Shown here piece by piece: positions 35,193 to 44,786 of a stretch of DNA of 64,000 nucleotides (positions are counted from its first letter, which is position 1; each line of letters starts with the position of its first letter). The notes under the pieces were generated by a model. It did not search any database, was not told where the DNA came from, and was given only the letters and a program-made list of their open reading frames with translations. Source of the stretch: Psychromonas arctica DSM 14288 (GTDB lineage Bacteria; Pseudomonadota; Gammaproteobacteria; Enterobacterales; Psychromonadaceae); NCBI RefSeq assembly GCF_000482725.1, contig NZ_AXWP01000008.1:91602-155601 (forward strand), given 5' to 3'. A program made the translations under genes and the position numbers.

Positions 35193-37199
35193 ATGCAGCC
35201 TATTACTTGGTATATCAAACGAATTAAAATGATGTCAGTTGACGAAGTCACTTGGCGAATAAGTTCTTTAAGTGATGCTTGGATTGAGCGATTACGCGTT
35301 CAGTTTAATTGGGTACCTAAAGTTCAATATACTGAGCAATATGACCCTCAGGCTACCTTTAAGCCTGGCTTTAGTGTGTTTGAAGGGCAAGTCGCTGAAT
35401 ATGACGATGCTTGGAAAGCACCTTTATTAGCTAAAGCTGAATCAATTATCGCGCATAAATTAAGTTATTTTGATTTACAAGAACATCACCTTGAATCACC
35501 TATTAATTGGCATAAAGATCATAGTGCAGGTATTTACTCAAACCTTGGTCATATTCTTTCCGTTAACTACCGTGATTTTAAAAATAATGGCGATTGTAAG
35601 TTAGTTTGGGAGCCTAATCGTCATCATCAAATGGTAGTGTTAGCGCGTGCTTATAAAGTCACTGGTGAACTTAAATATGCACAGGCGGCTGTGCAGCAAA
35701 TAACCCATTGGTTAGATCAAAATCCTTACGGCAAGGGGATGAACTGGCGTAGTCCGTTAGAGCTATCTATTCGCTTGATTAGTTGGGTATGGACAATTGA
35801 TTTAATTAAAGACTCTGGATTATTTGTTGGTGATTTTAAAGATCGATTATTAGAAAGTGTTTTTTTACATTGTCGAGATGTAAGTGGTAAGTTTTCTCAA
35901 GGTACTTCTGCCAATAATCATTTAGTTGGCGAAGCGGCGGGTGTTTATATTGCTGCACGCTATTTCACTATGCTAAAAGATGCACCGCAATGGCAACAAA
36001 AAAGCAAAGCGGTATTAGAAAATGAAATTCAGGCACAAACCTTCAATGACGGCTGTACCAAAGAGCATGCTTTTAGTTATCAATTCTTTGTGTTTCAATT
36101 TTATCTGTTTACGGCATTAGCAGGTAAATGGAGTGAAGATGATTTTTCACCTACGTATTGGCAAACGCTTAAGAAATTAAGCCAGTTCATCGCAATTATT
36201 GCAGAAGGTGGTGAGCATTATCCAATGTTGGGCGATCAAGATGATGGTTATGTTATTGATTTAGGAGATCATGTTCATAATATTAATGCATTATCTGATA
36301 TTGTTAGCCATTTTTATGATGATGAAATCTTTGCTCAAGGTAAAAAACAACCGAGTGAATCTGCATTTTGGCTATTTAATAACAGACAACAGTCAACGGC
36401 TGAAGAGTTGACTAAAGAACAGGAACTCAGTTCATTTGCGTTTACTGACTCAGGCTATTATTTACTGCAAGCTGGTAAAGTGAGTGAAGGTAATCAAGCA
36501 AGTATATTAGTCGATGCTGCCGAGTTAGGTTATACGGCAATTGCCGCTCATGGCCATGCCGATGCACTGAGCTGTGTAGTGCGTATTAATCGAAATGATT
36601 TGTTTGTTGATACAGGCACCTATGATTATTTCAGTTTTCCACAATGGCGTAATCATTTCCGTAAAACCCAGGCGCATAATACTGTCGAAATTGACGGCTT
36701 AGATCAGTCTGTTATGACCGGGCCTTTTATGTGGGAATCTCATGCCCAAGCTTCTTGTTGTAAGTGGTTGCCTAGCGAATTGGGTGGAGAACTGGTCGCT
36801 GAACACAATGGTTATCAACGTTTAGGCTCTCCGGTAACGCATCAACGTAGTATTAAACTGAATGTGTTGGAAAAGCAGATAAATATTACCGACGAGCTTA
36901 AAACGCAAGGCCAACACGATGTTGTTATTTATTTTCATTTTTCTGAAGATTGTCAGAATATTGAGATTAATAATGGCGTTTGTCATTTGTTGTTGGGTAA
37001 TGATCAAATCACCATTAAACTGCCAGAAAGAAGCTCTGTAGAGCTAATTACTGGTGTGGAGAGTGAAGATAAACAGACGCCATCATTGGGCTGGTTAAGT
37101 CGTGGTTATCATCAGAAAGTGGCTATTACTACGTTAGCTATATCTGCTCACATTAGTGAAGATAGAGCATTTACAACAAGCATCTCATGGGGTGCTTAA
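35193..37199 (+). CDS. Heparinase II/III-family polysaccharide lyase-like protein
   Basis: A 668-residue protein. The N-terminal half is an alpha/alpha toroid (RHHQMVVLARAYKVTGELKY, MNWRSPLELSIRLISWVW, TSANNHLVGEAAGVYIAARY). The C-terminal half is the beta-sandwich heparinase domain (IAAHGHADALSCVVRINRND, VDTGTYDYF, FRKTQAHNTVEIDG). Candidate active-site residues are Asn236-His237 in the toroid and the His residues of AAHGHAD. No signal peptide is seen, as in the XrtA-locus family. It suggests that the polymer contains uronic acid residues and that this enzyme cuts or edits it. The ATG follows a weak AAAGAG ribosome site, 51 bases after xrtA. Confidence 0.85.
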   Translation: MQPITWYIKRIKMMSVDEVTWRISSLSDAWIERLRVQFNWVPKVQYTEQYDPQATFKPGFSVFEGQVAEYDDAWKAPLLAKAESIIAHKLSYFDLQEHHLESPINWHKDHSAGIYSNLGHILSVNYRDFKNNGDCKLVWEPNRHHQMVVLARAYKVTGELKYAQAAVQQITHWLDQNPYGKGMNWRSPLELSIRLISWVWTIDLIKDSGLFVGDFKDRLLESVFLHCRDVSGKFSQGTSANNHLVGEAAGVYIAARYFTMLKDAPQWQQKSKAVLENEIQAQTFNDGCTKEHAFSYQFFVFQFYLFTALAGKWSEDDFSPTYWQTLKKLSQFIAIIAEGGEHYPMLGDQDDGYVIDLGDHVHNINALSDIVSHFYDDEIFAQGKKQPSESAFWLFNNRQQSTAEELTKEQELSSFAFTDSGYYLLQAGKVSEGNQASILVDAAELGYTAIAAHGHADALSCVVRINRNDLFVDTGTYDYFSFPQWRNHFRKTQAHNTVEIDGLDQSVMTGPFMWESHAQASCCKWLPSELGGELVAEHNGYQRLGSPVTHQRSIKLNVLEKQINITDELKTQGQHDVVIYFHFSEDCQNIEINNGVCHLLLGNDQITIKLPERSSVELITGVESEDKQTPSLGWLSRGYHQKVAITTLAISAHISEDRAFTTSISWGA

Positions 37200-37302
37200 C
37201 TGTTTTCTATTAATTACTTAATGATTAATTTCATAAGTAGAAACGTTTTTTTAGTTCTCTTGAATTCAAGTGGTAAGTGCTTAAATCCTCATTAATGCCT
37301 AT

Positions 37303-38415
37303 TTATAAGGGGTTAAAGTACCTGCCTGTTGGCCAGATAGTCATGACATTAAATATGATGTTTTTGATTGAATTTGGCCAAATCATCAAGTTATGCCCAT
37401 TGCGTTTTTCAGCGAGCCAGCGTCTTTTATGATCTGTATATTGACCTAGAAAGTCGTAATCTGTAAGCCCTTCTTTTAAACACTGCTGAAAAACATGATA
37501 GCGTAAGACTTGTCCTACTCCATTTTGAAACTCAGCGTTAAAACCTTCTTGTAATGCAAAAAACTGTTCTTGATATACATAACCAATCTGCATTGCTTGG
37601 GTAATACCTTCACACTCTAATTTAGCTAAACGTAGCCAGCCCTGTTGTAATGCTCTAGGCACAAAATGAGAATAAAAGGCTGCCATTTCAGGCCTTCTTG
37701 CAAAGGAACCTTGTAAACCCGCTTTTTGCCAACGTAAATTGTGTAATGTAAATAACTCTTGTAGTTCTTCTTCGAGTTGCGCTGGGTTATCGCAGAAACT
37801 CACTTGCCATTGACCTTGTCGGCTTAAATAACCTTGCGTTTGTTTGATATTAGTGCGCAAACTTTTAGATAGAGAAGGGAGGATTTGCTCTGAGATTTTT
37901 TCTAGGTCGGTATTTGCAAATTCGACTTCACGTGATTGTTGTTTTAGTTTTTTTGTTTTATTCAAGGCTGCAATTAATGTTTCTCCACCTCTCGTCCAAC
38001 TCGCAACGTTGCTATACCAAATAATATCCCAATGTGATTTTTTATGGCTTGCCACTAATGCGGACCATAGCTGTTCTTTTAAGGCGATACTATGTTCTTG
38101 TTTAACGATGAAATTGGAATACTCCGAGCCTATACCTTGGTCTCCGGCGAAACGTAGTACGTTATAATTGATACATTTGAATAGTCGATACGGTTGAATG
38201 TAGAAAGGGGCGATAGCGACAATTTGCTCTGCTTGTTTTAATATTACAAAAAATGGCTTTGTATTGGCTGAACAGGTTTTTTTCCAGCTATCAATCCATT
38301 GCCAGGTTAAGAAAATATTATCAGCATCAGATTGATGCAATAAAGTATTCCAACTTTTTTTAAGTTGATCGACTTCTGACCATGAGGTAATAATGTGGGA
38401 AGTTATTATTTGCAT
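37303..38415 (-). CDS. FemAB/GNAT-like acyltransferase (XrtA-locus type)
   Basis: A 370-residue protein with the BioF2-like/Acetyltransf_6 pattern: IFLTWQWIDSWKKTC near 34-48, IVAIAPFYI near 66, LRFAGDQGIGSEYSNFIV near 87-104, and a second GNAT half with LFTLHNLRW, LECEGITQAMQIGYVY, and YDFLGQYTDHKRRW near the end. FemAB-related proteins in exosortase loci are thought to transfer an acyl or aminoacyl group to sugars. It lies on the opposite strand at the 3' end of the locus. Substrate is not known. It fits with the CapK-like adenylating enzyme as part of a polymer-decoration set. Confidence 0.78.
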   Translation of the reverse strand: MQIITSHIITSWSEVDQLKKSWNTLLHQSDADNIFLTWQWIDSWKKTCSANTKPFFVILKQAEQIVAIAPFYIQPYRLFKCINYNVLRFAGDQGIGSEYSNFIVKQEHSIALKEQLWSALVASHKKSHWDIIWYSNVASWTRGGETLIAALNKTKKLKQQSREVEFANTDLEKISEQILPSLSKSLRTNIKQTQGYLSRQGQWQVSFCDNPAQLEEELQELFTLHNLRWQKAGLQGSFARRPEMAAFYSHFVPRALQQGWLRLAKLECEGITQAMQIGYVYQEQFFALQEGFNAEFQNGVGQVLRYHVFQQCLKEGLTDYDFLGQYTDHKRRWLAEKRNGHNLMIWPNSIKNIIFNVMTIWPTGRYFNPL

Positions 38416-38611
38416 ATCCGTATCAACACCTTAAATCTCATGAGATCAATTAAAAAAACAAAATCCTGTCCTACAGTGTAAAACAAAGCCTGATAATTTA
38501 TGTATTATTTTTGACTAAATCTGCATTTATCTGGCCTCTATCGCTTAATCACATGATCTATTATTTCGCTATGCTATGATGCTTTTATTATTAATAATGA
38601 ATGAGAGCAAA

Positions 38612-39679
38612 ATGACTACGCGACAAAATGAAAATATCCACATCCAATCAGAAACAGTTTTAATTACACCAACAGAGCTTAAAGCCTCTTTACCGGCTTC
38701 TGATAGTGTTTATCAATTCATTCATGAATCTCGTCAAACTATTTCTAATATTGTGCATAAAAAAGATCCACGCTTCTTAGTGATTTGTGGTCCTTGTTCT
38801 ATTCACGATGTTGAAGCTGCAAAAGACTATGCAACCCGTTTGAAAGAGTTACATGAACAATATAAAGATACTTTATATATTGTTATGCGTGTTTATTTTG
38901 AAAAACCACGTACTACAGTGGGTTGGAAAGGGTTAATTAACGACCCTCATATGGATGATTCATTTGATATTGAAGCCGGCCTGAAAAAAGCGCGTGAATT
39001 ATTGTTATGGATTTCAGAGTTAGGTTTACCTATCGCGACTGAAGCATTGGATCCAATTAGCCCACAATACATCGGTGATTTATTTAGCTGGTCAGCAATT
39101 GGTGCGCGTACTACGGAGTCTCAAACTCACCGTGAAATGGCGAGTGGTCTATCAATGCCAGTTGGCTTTAAAAATGGCACCGATGGTAGTCTTTCTACTG
39201 CCGTTAATGCAATGCAATCAGCTTCTGCACCACATCGTTTCATGGGTATTAATCAGTCTGGACAAAGTGCATTATTGCAAACTGCTGGTAATAAAGATGG
39301 CCATGTTATTTTACGTGGTGGCGGTGGTAAACCAAATTATGATTCAATCAATGTTGCATTAGCTGAGCAAGCATTAACTAAAGCTAAAATGGAAAATATT
39401 TTAATTGTTGATTGTAGCCATGAAAACTCTAGTAAAAATCATGAATTACAGCCATTAGTTGCAAAAAATGTTTTCCAGCAAGTAGTTGGTGGCAATAAAT
39501 CTATTATAGGTATTATGTTAGAAAGTAATATTAATGCCGGTAATCAACCAGCATCGTTACCTGCTGAGCAGTTACAATACGGTGTATCAGTTACAGATGC
39601 GTGTATTGATTGGCAAACTACCTGTGAATTATTAGATGAAGCGGCAGTATTATTGAAAGATACAGTCCAGAACAAATAA
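38612..39679 (+). CDS. aroF: 3-deoxy-7-phosphoheptulonate synthase (DAHP synthase)
   Basis: A 355-residue class I DAHP synthase, the first step of the shikimate pathway (phosphoenolpyruvate plus erythrose 4-phosphate). Signatures: FLVICGPCSIHD, RVYFEKPRTTVGWKGLIND, PIATEALDPISPQY, GARTTESQTHREMASGLSMP and IVDCSHENSSKNH. I start at ATG 38612 with GAGAG upstream; the frame stays open to 38576. It is followed 10 bases later by tyrA, the arrangement of the tyrosine-sensitive aroF-tyrA operon, so feedback by tyrosine is likely. No clear TyrR box pair was found upstream. Confidence 0.95.
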   Translation: MTTRQNENIHIQSETVLITPTELKASLPASDSVYQFIHESRQTISNIVHKKDPRFLVICGPCSIHDVEAAKDYATRLKELHEQYKDTLYIVMRVYFEKPRTTVGWKGLINDPHMDDSFDIEAGLKKARELLLWISELGLPIATEALDPISPQYIGDLFSWSAIGARTTESQTHREMASGLSMPVGFKNGTDGSLSTAVNAMQSASAPHRFMGINQSGQSALLQTAGNKDGHVILRGGGGKPNYDSINVALAEQALTKAKMENILIVDCSHENSSKNHELQPLVAKNVFQQVVGGNKSIIGIMLESNINAGNQPASLPAEQLQYGVSVTDACIDWQTTCELLDEAAVLLKDTVQNK

Positions 39680-39689
39680 GAAGTAAATT

Positions 39690-40820
39690 ATGCCTTTAAC
39701 TAAATTAAGAGATCAGATTGATGCTGTTGATCAGCAAATCATTGATTTATTAGCAGAGCGTTTACGCCTTGTAGGAGAAGTTGGCGAAGTTAAGACTAAG
39801 CATGGCTTGCCTATTTATGTGCCAGAGCGCGAAGCCGCGATGTTAGCTAAACGTCGTGAAGAAGCTGAGCAAAAAGGTGTGCCAGCCAACCTTATTGAAG
39901 ATATTTTACGCCGTACCATGCGTGAGTCTTATGCTAGTGAAAATGATACTGGCTTTAAAACTGTTAATCCTGATATGAAGCGTATTGTGATCATTGGTGG
40001 TAATGGTTTGCTAGGTCAGCGTTTTGTCGAGATGTTTAAACTATCTGGCTATGACGTTGATATTCTAGGCCGTAGTAACTGGGATCAAGCTGAAGCTATT
40101 TGTAGCAAAGCGGGACTCGTTATTGTGGGTTCGCCAATTGATGTCACTGTTGATGTGATCAAGCAACTTACTTTCTTGCCTGAAGATTGTATTTTAACCG
40201 ATATCACCAGTATTAAGGACTCCCCTTTAACTGAGATGTTAGCTGTTCATAAAGGTCCTGTGGTTGGTTTACATCCAATGTTCGGTCCAGATATATCAAG
40301 CTTTGCAAAGCAAGTGATTGTGTACTGTGATGGTCGTGACCCAGAGAAGTATCAATGGCTGATTGACCAAATGAAAATTTGGGGCGCGCACTTGTATCCT
40401 GTTGCTGCACCAACACACGATCAGTCTATGACTTTGATCCAAGCACTACGTCATTTTACGAGTTTTGTGTACGGTGTACATTTGCAAGAAGTTGATGCTG
40501 ATTTAGAGCAATTGTTAGACTTAAGCTCGCCTATTTATCGCTTAGAGCTAGCGATGGTCGGACGTTTATTTGCACAAGAGCCTGCTTTATATGCAGATAT
40601 TATTTTGTCGCAAAAAAGTAACTTAACCATGATCAAGCAATACCATAAACATTTCGCGGATGCGATTGAGTTATTGGAAGCAAACAATCGTGAAGAGTTT
40701 ATTGACCGCTTTAAATCTGTGACCAATTGGATGGGTGACTATTCTAAGCTGTTCCTTGATGAAAGCAGAGTGATGCTTCAGCAAGTACACGATAATCGTC
40801 ATTACGAAACTAAGTCATAG
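39690..40820 (+). CDS. tyrA: Bifunctional chorismate mutase/prephenate dehydrogenase
   Basis: A 376-residue T-protein for tyrosine synthesis. The first ~90 residues are an AroQ chorismate mutase ([20 protein letters not shown], then [11 protein letters not shown]-like and [14 protein letters not shown]). A dinucleotide-binding loop [16 protein letters not shown] near 102-117 opens the prephenate dehydrogenase domain, with [12 protein letters not shown] and [16 protein letters not shown] further on. Length agrees with enterobacterial TyrA (about 373). The ATG follows AAGAAG. It is co-transcribed with aroF and ends before a stretch of degenerate 13-bp repeats. Confidence 0.95.
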   Translation: MPLTKLRDQIDAVDQQIIDLLAERLRLVGEVGEVKTKHGLPIYVPEREAAMLAKRREEAEQKGVPANLIEDILRRTMRESYASENDTGFKTVNPDMKRIVIIGGNGLLGQRFVEMFKLSGYDVDILGRSNWDQAEAICSKAGLVIVGSPIDVTVDVIKQLTFLPEDCILTDITSIKDSPLTEMLAVHKGPVVGLHPMFGPDISSFAKQVIVYCDGRDPEKYQWLIDQMKIWGAHLYPVAAPTHDQSMTLIQALRHFTSFVYGVHLQEVDADLEQLLDLSSPIYRLELAMVGRLFAQEPALYADIILSQKSNLTMIKQYHKHFADAIELLEANNREEFIDRFKSVTNWMGDYSKLFLDESRVMLQQVHDNRHYETKS

Positions 40821-40837
40821 TATAAATTAATGTACTA

Positions 40838-40924
40838 GTTTATTAGGCTTGTTTATTAAGCTTGGTTGTTGGGACAGGCTTTATACTTAGTCATTAGACT
40901 TAGCTATTAGATTCAGCTATTAGA
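40838..40924. repeat. Degenerate 13-bp tandem repeats
   Basis: Two units of one type at 40838-40863 and three units of another at 40886-40924 keep a 13-base period; weaker copies continue downstream. There is no coding frame through them. Confidence 0.65.
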
Positions 40925-41056
40925 CCTAGCTTCTTGCTTTAGATGCTAGGTTTAACTTGATGATTGGGCTTAATGTCTAGATTTACGATGGAGCTGGTTA
41001 TTAGCTTTAGCAGTTAGGTTTAGGACTTAAGTTAGTTTATTCATTGCCAAGATCGA

Positions 41057-41081
41057 AAAAGGAGGTGTTTAACCTCCTTTT
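41057..41081. terminator. Bidirectional rho-independent terminator (tyrA/raiA)
   Basis: A 10-bp stem AAAAGGAGGT (41057-41066) with ACCTCCTTTT (41072-41081) and a 5-base loop, flanked by A on one side and T on the other, between convergent genes. Confidence 0.88.
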
Positions 41082-41159
41082 ATTTGCTTTTTTAATTATT
41101 TTTTAAACTGTTTAAGATTGTTTAAAGCTAGCTACTTTAATCCATCTTGTTGATAACAA

Positions 41160-41570
41160 TTATGCAGCAAACTCTTTATTTAATTTGATTTCAGCATCTG
41201 ATTCAATTTCAACTTCTGGCTCTTCAATAGGCTCTCCTGAAATTTCTCCGTTACGACATAAGTCTTTACCATTATTCTTGGCACGGTTTGCTTCATCTTT
41301 ATGGTTATGTTTATTTAGTTGACGTTCAATTTTTTGGAATAATTGATTGATGGCAACATATAAATCATCATGCTCTGCGTGAGCAAAAACTTTACCGTTT
41401 GGTACACCAATAGTACCTTCAATTTTCATGCCTTTAGGCTCTTTAGTGATAATAAAATGGGGATTGATAAGAGAAGTTTGTAGTTTTTCTAATTTTTCAA
41501 AACGTTCCTCTACTTTTGCGCGCATTGTGTCTGTGATAGTCATTTGTTTGCTAGTAATTTCAATTCTCAT
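41160..41570 (-). CDS. raiA: Ribosome hibernation factor RaiA/HPF family
   Basis: A 136-residue protein of the sigma-54 modulation/S30AE family, which binds the 30S decoding region in stationary phase or stress. The conserved start MRIEITSKQMTITDTMRAKV, then KLEKLQTSLINPHFII, AHAEHDDLYVAINQLFQKIE and RQLNKHNHKD are visible. The last ~40 residues form an acidic tail (EPIEEPEVEIESDAEIK), longer than in E. coli RaiA (113 residues). I start at ATG 41570 with AAAGGTG upstream, not at GTG 41579. A CRP-like site lies 67 bases upstream; cAMP-CRP control of this gene is known in E. coli. Confidence 0.92.
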   Translation of the reverse strand: MRIEITSKQMTITDTMRAKVEERFEKLEKLQTSLINPHFIITKEPKGMKIEGTIGVPNGKVFAHAEHDDLYVAINQLFQKIERQLNKHNHKDEANRAKNNGKDLCRNGEISGEPIEEPEVEIESDAEIKLNKEFAA

Positions 41571-41892
41571 ATAGGACACCTTTTTGTTGTAACACTTGTT
41601 GTGTTCATAAATAGATTAGGCTTTTCACTGTAAATTAAAAGCGACTTAGATCACACTTTATAGCCCTTTTAGATAAACAAAGTAATTCTTTGACCTAACC
41701 ATATTTTCTTAAAAAAACTTCAACTTTTACTTGTTGAAACCTAAAAGTTAGTCCACTTTGGAGTGAATAAGTTCCGCGATTTACTTCACTGTTTTTTATA
41801 TCTTCTTTTTTCATTTAAAAACCTTTTATTAAACTAAGTATTTGTTATCTTTACTACTCCTATATTTTTCAACCAGTGTTGGTTTTTCTATT
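41571..41892. other. Divergent regulatory region between raiA and yejA
   Basis: 322 AT-rich bases with promoters for two divergent genes. A CRP-like site lies at 41637-41658. The yejA frame stays open back to a TTG at 41842, but the signal-peptide start at 41893 is preferred. No other gene is seen. Confidence 0.5.
41637..41658. promoter_or_regulatory. Candidate CRP-binding site
   Basis: The 22-base site ends in TTAGATCACACTT. Against the E. coli CRP consensus (22 bases, TGTGA-N6-TCACA core) I count 17 matches, with a near-perfect right half AGATCACA. It is upstream of raiA on the minus strand and of yejA on the plus strand. Confidence 0.5.
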
Positions 41893-43707
41893 ATGATTAA
41901 TAAGCTTATACGTATCTGCCTATTTTATATGCTATTTAGTGTGAGCATTGGCGCTCAAAGTGCATCATGGAATAATGCGATTAGCATGTATGGCGATCTT
42001 AAGTATGACGCTGATTTTGAACACTTTGATTATGCCAACCCGAATGCACCAAAAGGTGGAGTATTCAAGCAAGCTAGTATTGGCAGTTTTGACTCACTAA
42101 ACCCTTTTATTGTTAAAGGAAATGCTGCCAGCGGCATAACACGTATTTATGATACGTTATTGCAACAATCAACCGATGAACCCTTTAGCTTATACGCTCT
42201 AATTGCTTCACAAGTTAAAGTCGCAGATGACTTTAGTTCTGTTAGTTTTTTAATTAACCCTAAAGCTACTTTTCAAGATGGTGAAGCGATCACCGCTAGC
42301 GATGTGAAGTTTAGTTTTGACTTATTAGTGAATGAAGGTGCACCGCATTTTAGTTCCTACTATGCAGGTGTTGAAAAAGTAACCGTTGATGCTTTATTAC
42401 AGGTAACCTTTCACTTTAAAGAGGTGGGTAACCGAGAATTACCGTTAATTATTGGGCAGATCCCAATTCTTCCAGAGCATTTCTGGAAAGATATCGACTT
42501 TTCTAAGAGTGGACTGATTGTGCCTGTCGGTTCGGGGCCTTATCAAATAGAAAGTTTTGATGCCGGTAAGCAGGTTGTTTTTCAACGTGTTAAAAATTAT
42601 TGGGGAAAAGACCTCGCCGTTAATAAAGGGCGTCATAATTTTGACCATATTATCGTTGATTATTATCGTGACGATTCAGTTGCTTTTGAAGCCTTTAAAT
42701 CTGGCGCCTTTGATTATCGCTTAGAAACCTCTTCAAAACGTTGGTCTACAGGTTATGTGGGCGAGCAATTTAATAAACAGCACATTTTATTAGAAACGAT
42801 TGCAGATAAAACGCCACAGGGTATGCAAGGTTTTTGGTTTAACTTACGAAGAGATAAGTTTAAAGACCCAAAGGTAAGGGAAGCTATTTCGCTATTATTT
42901 GATTTTGAATGGGCGAATAAAACATTATTTTATGATGCGTACACACGTATTGATAGCTTCTACTCTGGTTCAGAGTTGGCAACCCAAAGTGAGATTTCAC
43001 CTGCAGAGCAAGCTATTTTATTACCTTATAAAGAACAGCTTCCAGCGTCTGTATTTGAGCCAATAAAAGCCAATAAAACATCGGGTAATGGCAATGTTCG
43101 ACAGCAAATGCGTGAAGCGGTAGCATTATTGGCCGAGGCAGGTTACCAGTTAAAAGATAGCAAAATGCAAAATCAACAAGGCGAACAATTAAGCTTTGAG
43201 TTTTTACTATATAGCAAAGACTTTGAACGCATTATTCATCCTTTTCGTCGTAATTTGCAACGTATTGGCATCAAAGCAGATATTCGTTTAGTTGATGTTT
43301 CTCAGTTTATTAATCGTTTAAATAGTTTTGAGTTTGATATGTTGTCTTTACGTAAAGGACAATCTATTTCACCTGGCAATGAACAAGCTAGCTTTTGGGG
43401 GTGTGATACAGCTAATGATGCGGGAACTTCTAATTGGGCGGGTATTTGTTCTCCCGTGATTGATGCATTAACACAGCAGCTTATTATGGCCACCACGCGC
43501 GAACAATTGGTGAATACAACTAAAGCTCTAGACCGTGTTTTATTATTGCAACATATGGTTATTCCGCAATGGTATTTACCGGCTTACAGAATCGCTTATT
43601 GGGATAAATTCTCTCGTCCTAAGGTCTCACCCTATTATGACCTCGGACTGGATACGTGGTGGCTAAAAGCTTCCTCTGGTGTGACTACTAGCGAAGGAAG
43701 CCAATAA
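41893..43707 (+). CDS. yejA: Periplasmic peptide-binding protein YejA
   Basis: A 604-residue family 5 extracellular solute-binding protein, the same length as E. coli YejA. The signal peptide ends near SIGAQSA, which decides the start at ATG 41893. Family features include [77 protein letters not shown] and GSELA. It feeds the YejBEF transporter, known in E. coli for uptake of microcin C and other oligopeptides. The stop overlaps the yejB start by one base, so the four genes form an operon. Confidence 0.93.
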   Translation: MINKLIRICLFYMLFSVSIGAQSASWNNAISMYGDLKYDADFEHFDYANPNAPKGGVFKQASIGSFDSLNPFIVKGNAASGITRIYDTLLQQSTDEPFSLYALIASQVKVADDFSSVSFLINPKATFQDGEAITASDVKFSFDLLVNEGAPHFSSYYAGVEKVTVDALLQVTFHFKEVGNRELPLIIGQIPILPEHFWKDIDFSKSGLIVPVGSGPYQIESFDAGKQVVFQRVKNYWGKDLAVNKGRHNFDHIIVDYYRDDSVAFEAFKSGAFDYRLETSSKRWSTGYVGEQFNKQHILLETIADKTPQGMQGFWFNLRRDKFKDPKVREAISLLFDFEWANKTLFYDAYTRIDSFYSGSELATQSEISPAEQAILLPYKEQLPASVFEPIKANKTSGNGNVRQQMREAVALLAEAGYQLKDSKMQNQQGEQLSFEFLLYSKDFERIIHPFRRNLQRIGIKADIRLVDVSQFINRLNSFEFDMLSLRKGQSISPGNEQASFWGCDTANDAGTSNWAGICSPVIDALTQQLIMATTREQLVNTTKALDRVLLLQHMVIPQWYLPAYRIAYWDKFSRPKVSPYYDLGLDTWWLKASSGVTTSEGSQ

Positions 43708-44786
43708 TGCATCAATATATATTAAAAAGATTACTACTGATTATTCCAACTTTGATTGGCATTATGACTTTAAACTTTTTTATTGTACAAGTCGCTCCAG
43801 GTGGACCCGTTGAACAAGCGATTGCTAAATACCAAGGCATTGATTCCGACGCAACTTCTCGAGTGACTTCCGGCATTAATAGTGAAATAAAACAAGGCTC
43901 AAGTGACAGTAAATATCGCGGCGCACAGGGGGTTGATCCTGAATATATTGAAGCGTTAGAAAAGTTATATGGATTTGATAAACCATTGCATGAACGTTAT
44001 TTTTCAATGCTTTGGCGTTACATTAACTTTGATTTTGGTGATAGTTTTTATCGAGATAAAAGCGTCATTGATTTAATTTATGAGAAAATGCCGGTATCCA
44101 TCTCTTTAGGTTTATGGACGACATTACTCGCTTATCTTATTTCAATTCCATTAGGCATTAAAAAAGCCACTGCACATGGTAGTCGTTTTGATGTGTGGAC
44201 AAGTACGATAGTAACCGTCGGTTATGCCATTCCAGCGTTTATATTTGCCATTATGCTGGTGGTTTTATTTGCGGGCGGTTCTTATTATAGCTGGTTCCCT
44301 TTACGTGGATTAACGTCCGATAACTTTGAGCAGCTTTCATGGTTTGGGCAAATAAAAGATTATTTCTGGCATTTAACTTTACCTATTTTTGCCAGCGTAT
44401 TAGCCAGTTTTGCTACGTTAACGATGCTTACCAAAAACTCCTTCCTTGATGAAATTAATAAACAATACGTGATCACAGCGCGCGCTAAAGGCTGTTCTAA
44501 AAATCGTGTTCTGTATGGGCACATTTTTCGTAATGCGATGCTGTTAGTATTAGCGGGATTACCGGCTGCTTTAATCGGCATTTTCTTTACTGGTTCAATG
44601 CTCATTGAAGTTATTTTTTCTTTAGATGGGTTAGGGTTATTAAGTTTTGAAGCGGTCATTTCACGTGATTACCCAGTTATATTTGGCTCTCTGTATATTT
44701 TCACTTTAGTAGGATTAGTGCTTAAGTTAGTCAGCGACGTGACTTATACCTTGATTGATCCACGTATTACATTTGAGGGGCAATAA
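43707..44786 (+). CDS. yejB: Peptide ABC transporter permease YejB
   Basis: A 359-residue inner-membrane permease. N-terminus [20 protein letters not shown] is typical of the DppB/OppB class, and the EAA loop region is [20 protein letters not shown]. The YejB-specific insert in the first periplasmic loop ([18 protein letters not shown]) is present. It pairs with YejE to form the channel. Start and stop overlap its neighbours by one base each. Confidence 0.93.
   Translation: MHQYILKRLLLIIPTLIGIMTLNFFIVQVAPGGPVEQAIAKYQGIDSDATSRVTSGINSEIKQGSSDSKYRGAQGVDPEYIEALEKLYGFDKPLHERYFSMLWRYINFDFGDSFYRDKSVIDLIYEKMPVSISLGLWTTLLAYLISIPLGIKKATAHGSRFDVWTSTIVTVGYAIPAFIFAIMLVVLFAGGSYYSWFPLRGLTSDNFEQLSWFGQIKDYFWHLTLPIFASVLASFATLTMLTKNSFLDEINKQYVITARAKGCSKNRVLYGHIFRNAMLLVLAGLPAALIGIFFTGSMLIEVIFSLDGLGLLSFEAVISRDYPVIFGSLYIFTLVGLVLKLVSDVTYTLIDPRITFEGQ

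Larger units (their letters stand above)
40821..41159. other. Intergenic region with degenerate 13-bp repeats
   Basis: 339 bases between convergent tyrA and raiA. No gene is seen. Repeats of about 13 bp, such as GTTTATTAGGCTT/GTTTATTAAGCTT (40838-40863) and CTTAGTCATTAGA/CTTAGCTATTAGA/TTCAGCTATTAGA (40886-40924), decay toward 41050. A terminator follows at 41057. Confidence 0.7.

Noticed and set aside
38461-38611. TyrR-box pair upstream of aroF
   Set aside because: A TGTAAA half-site is present but the partner is 14 bases away and imperfect.
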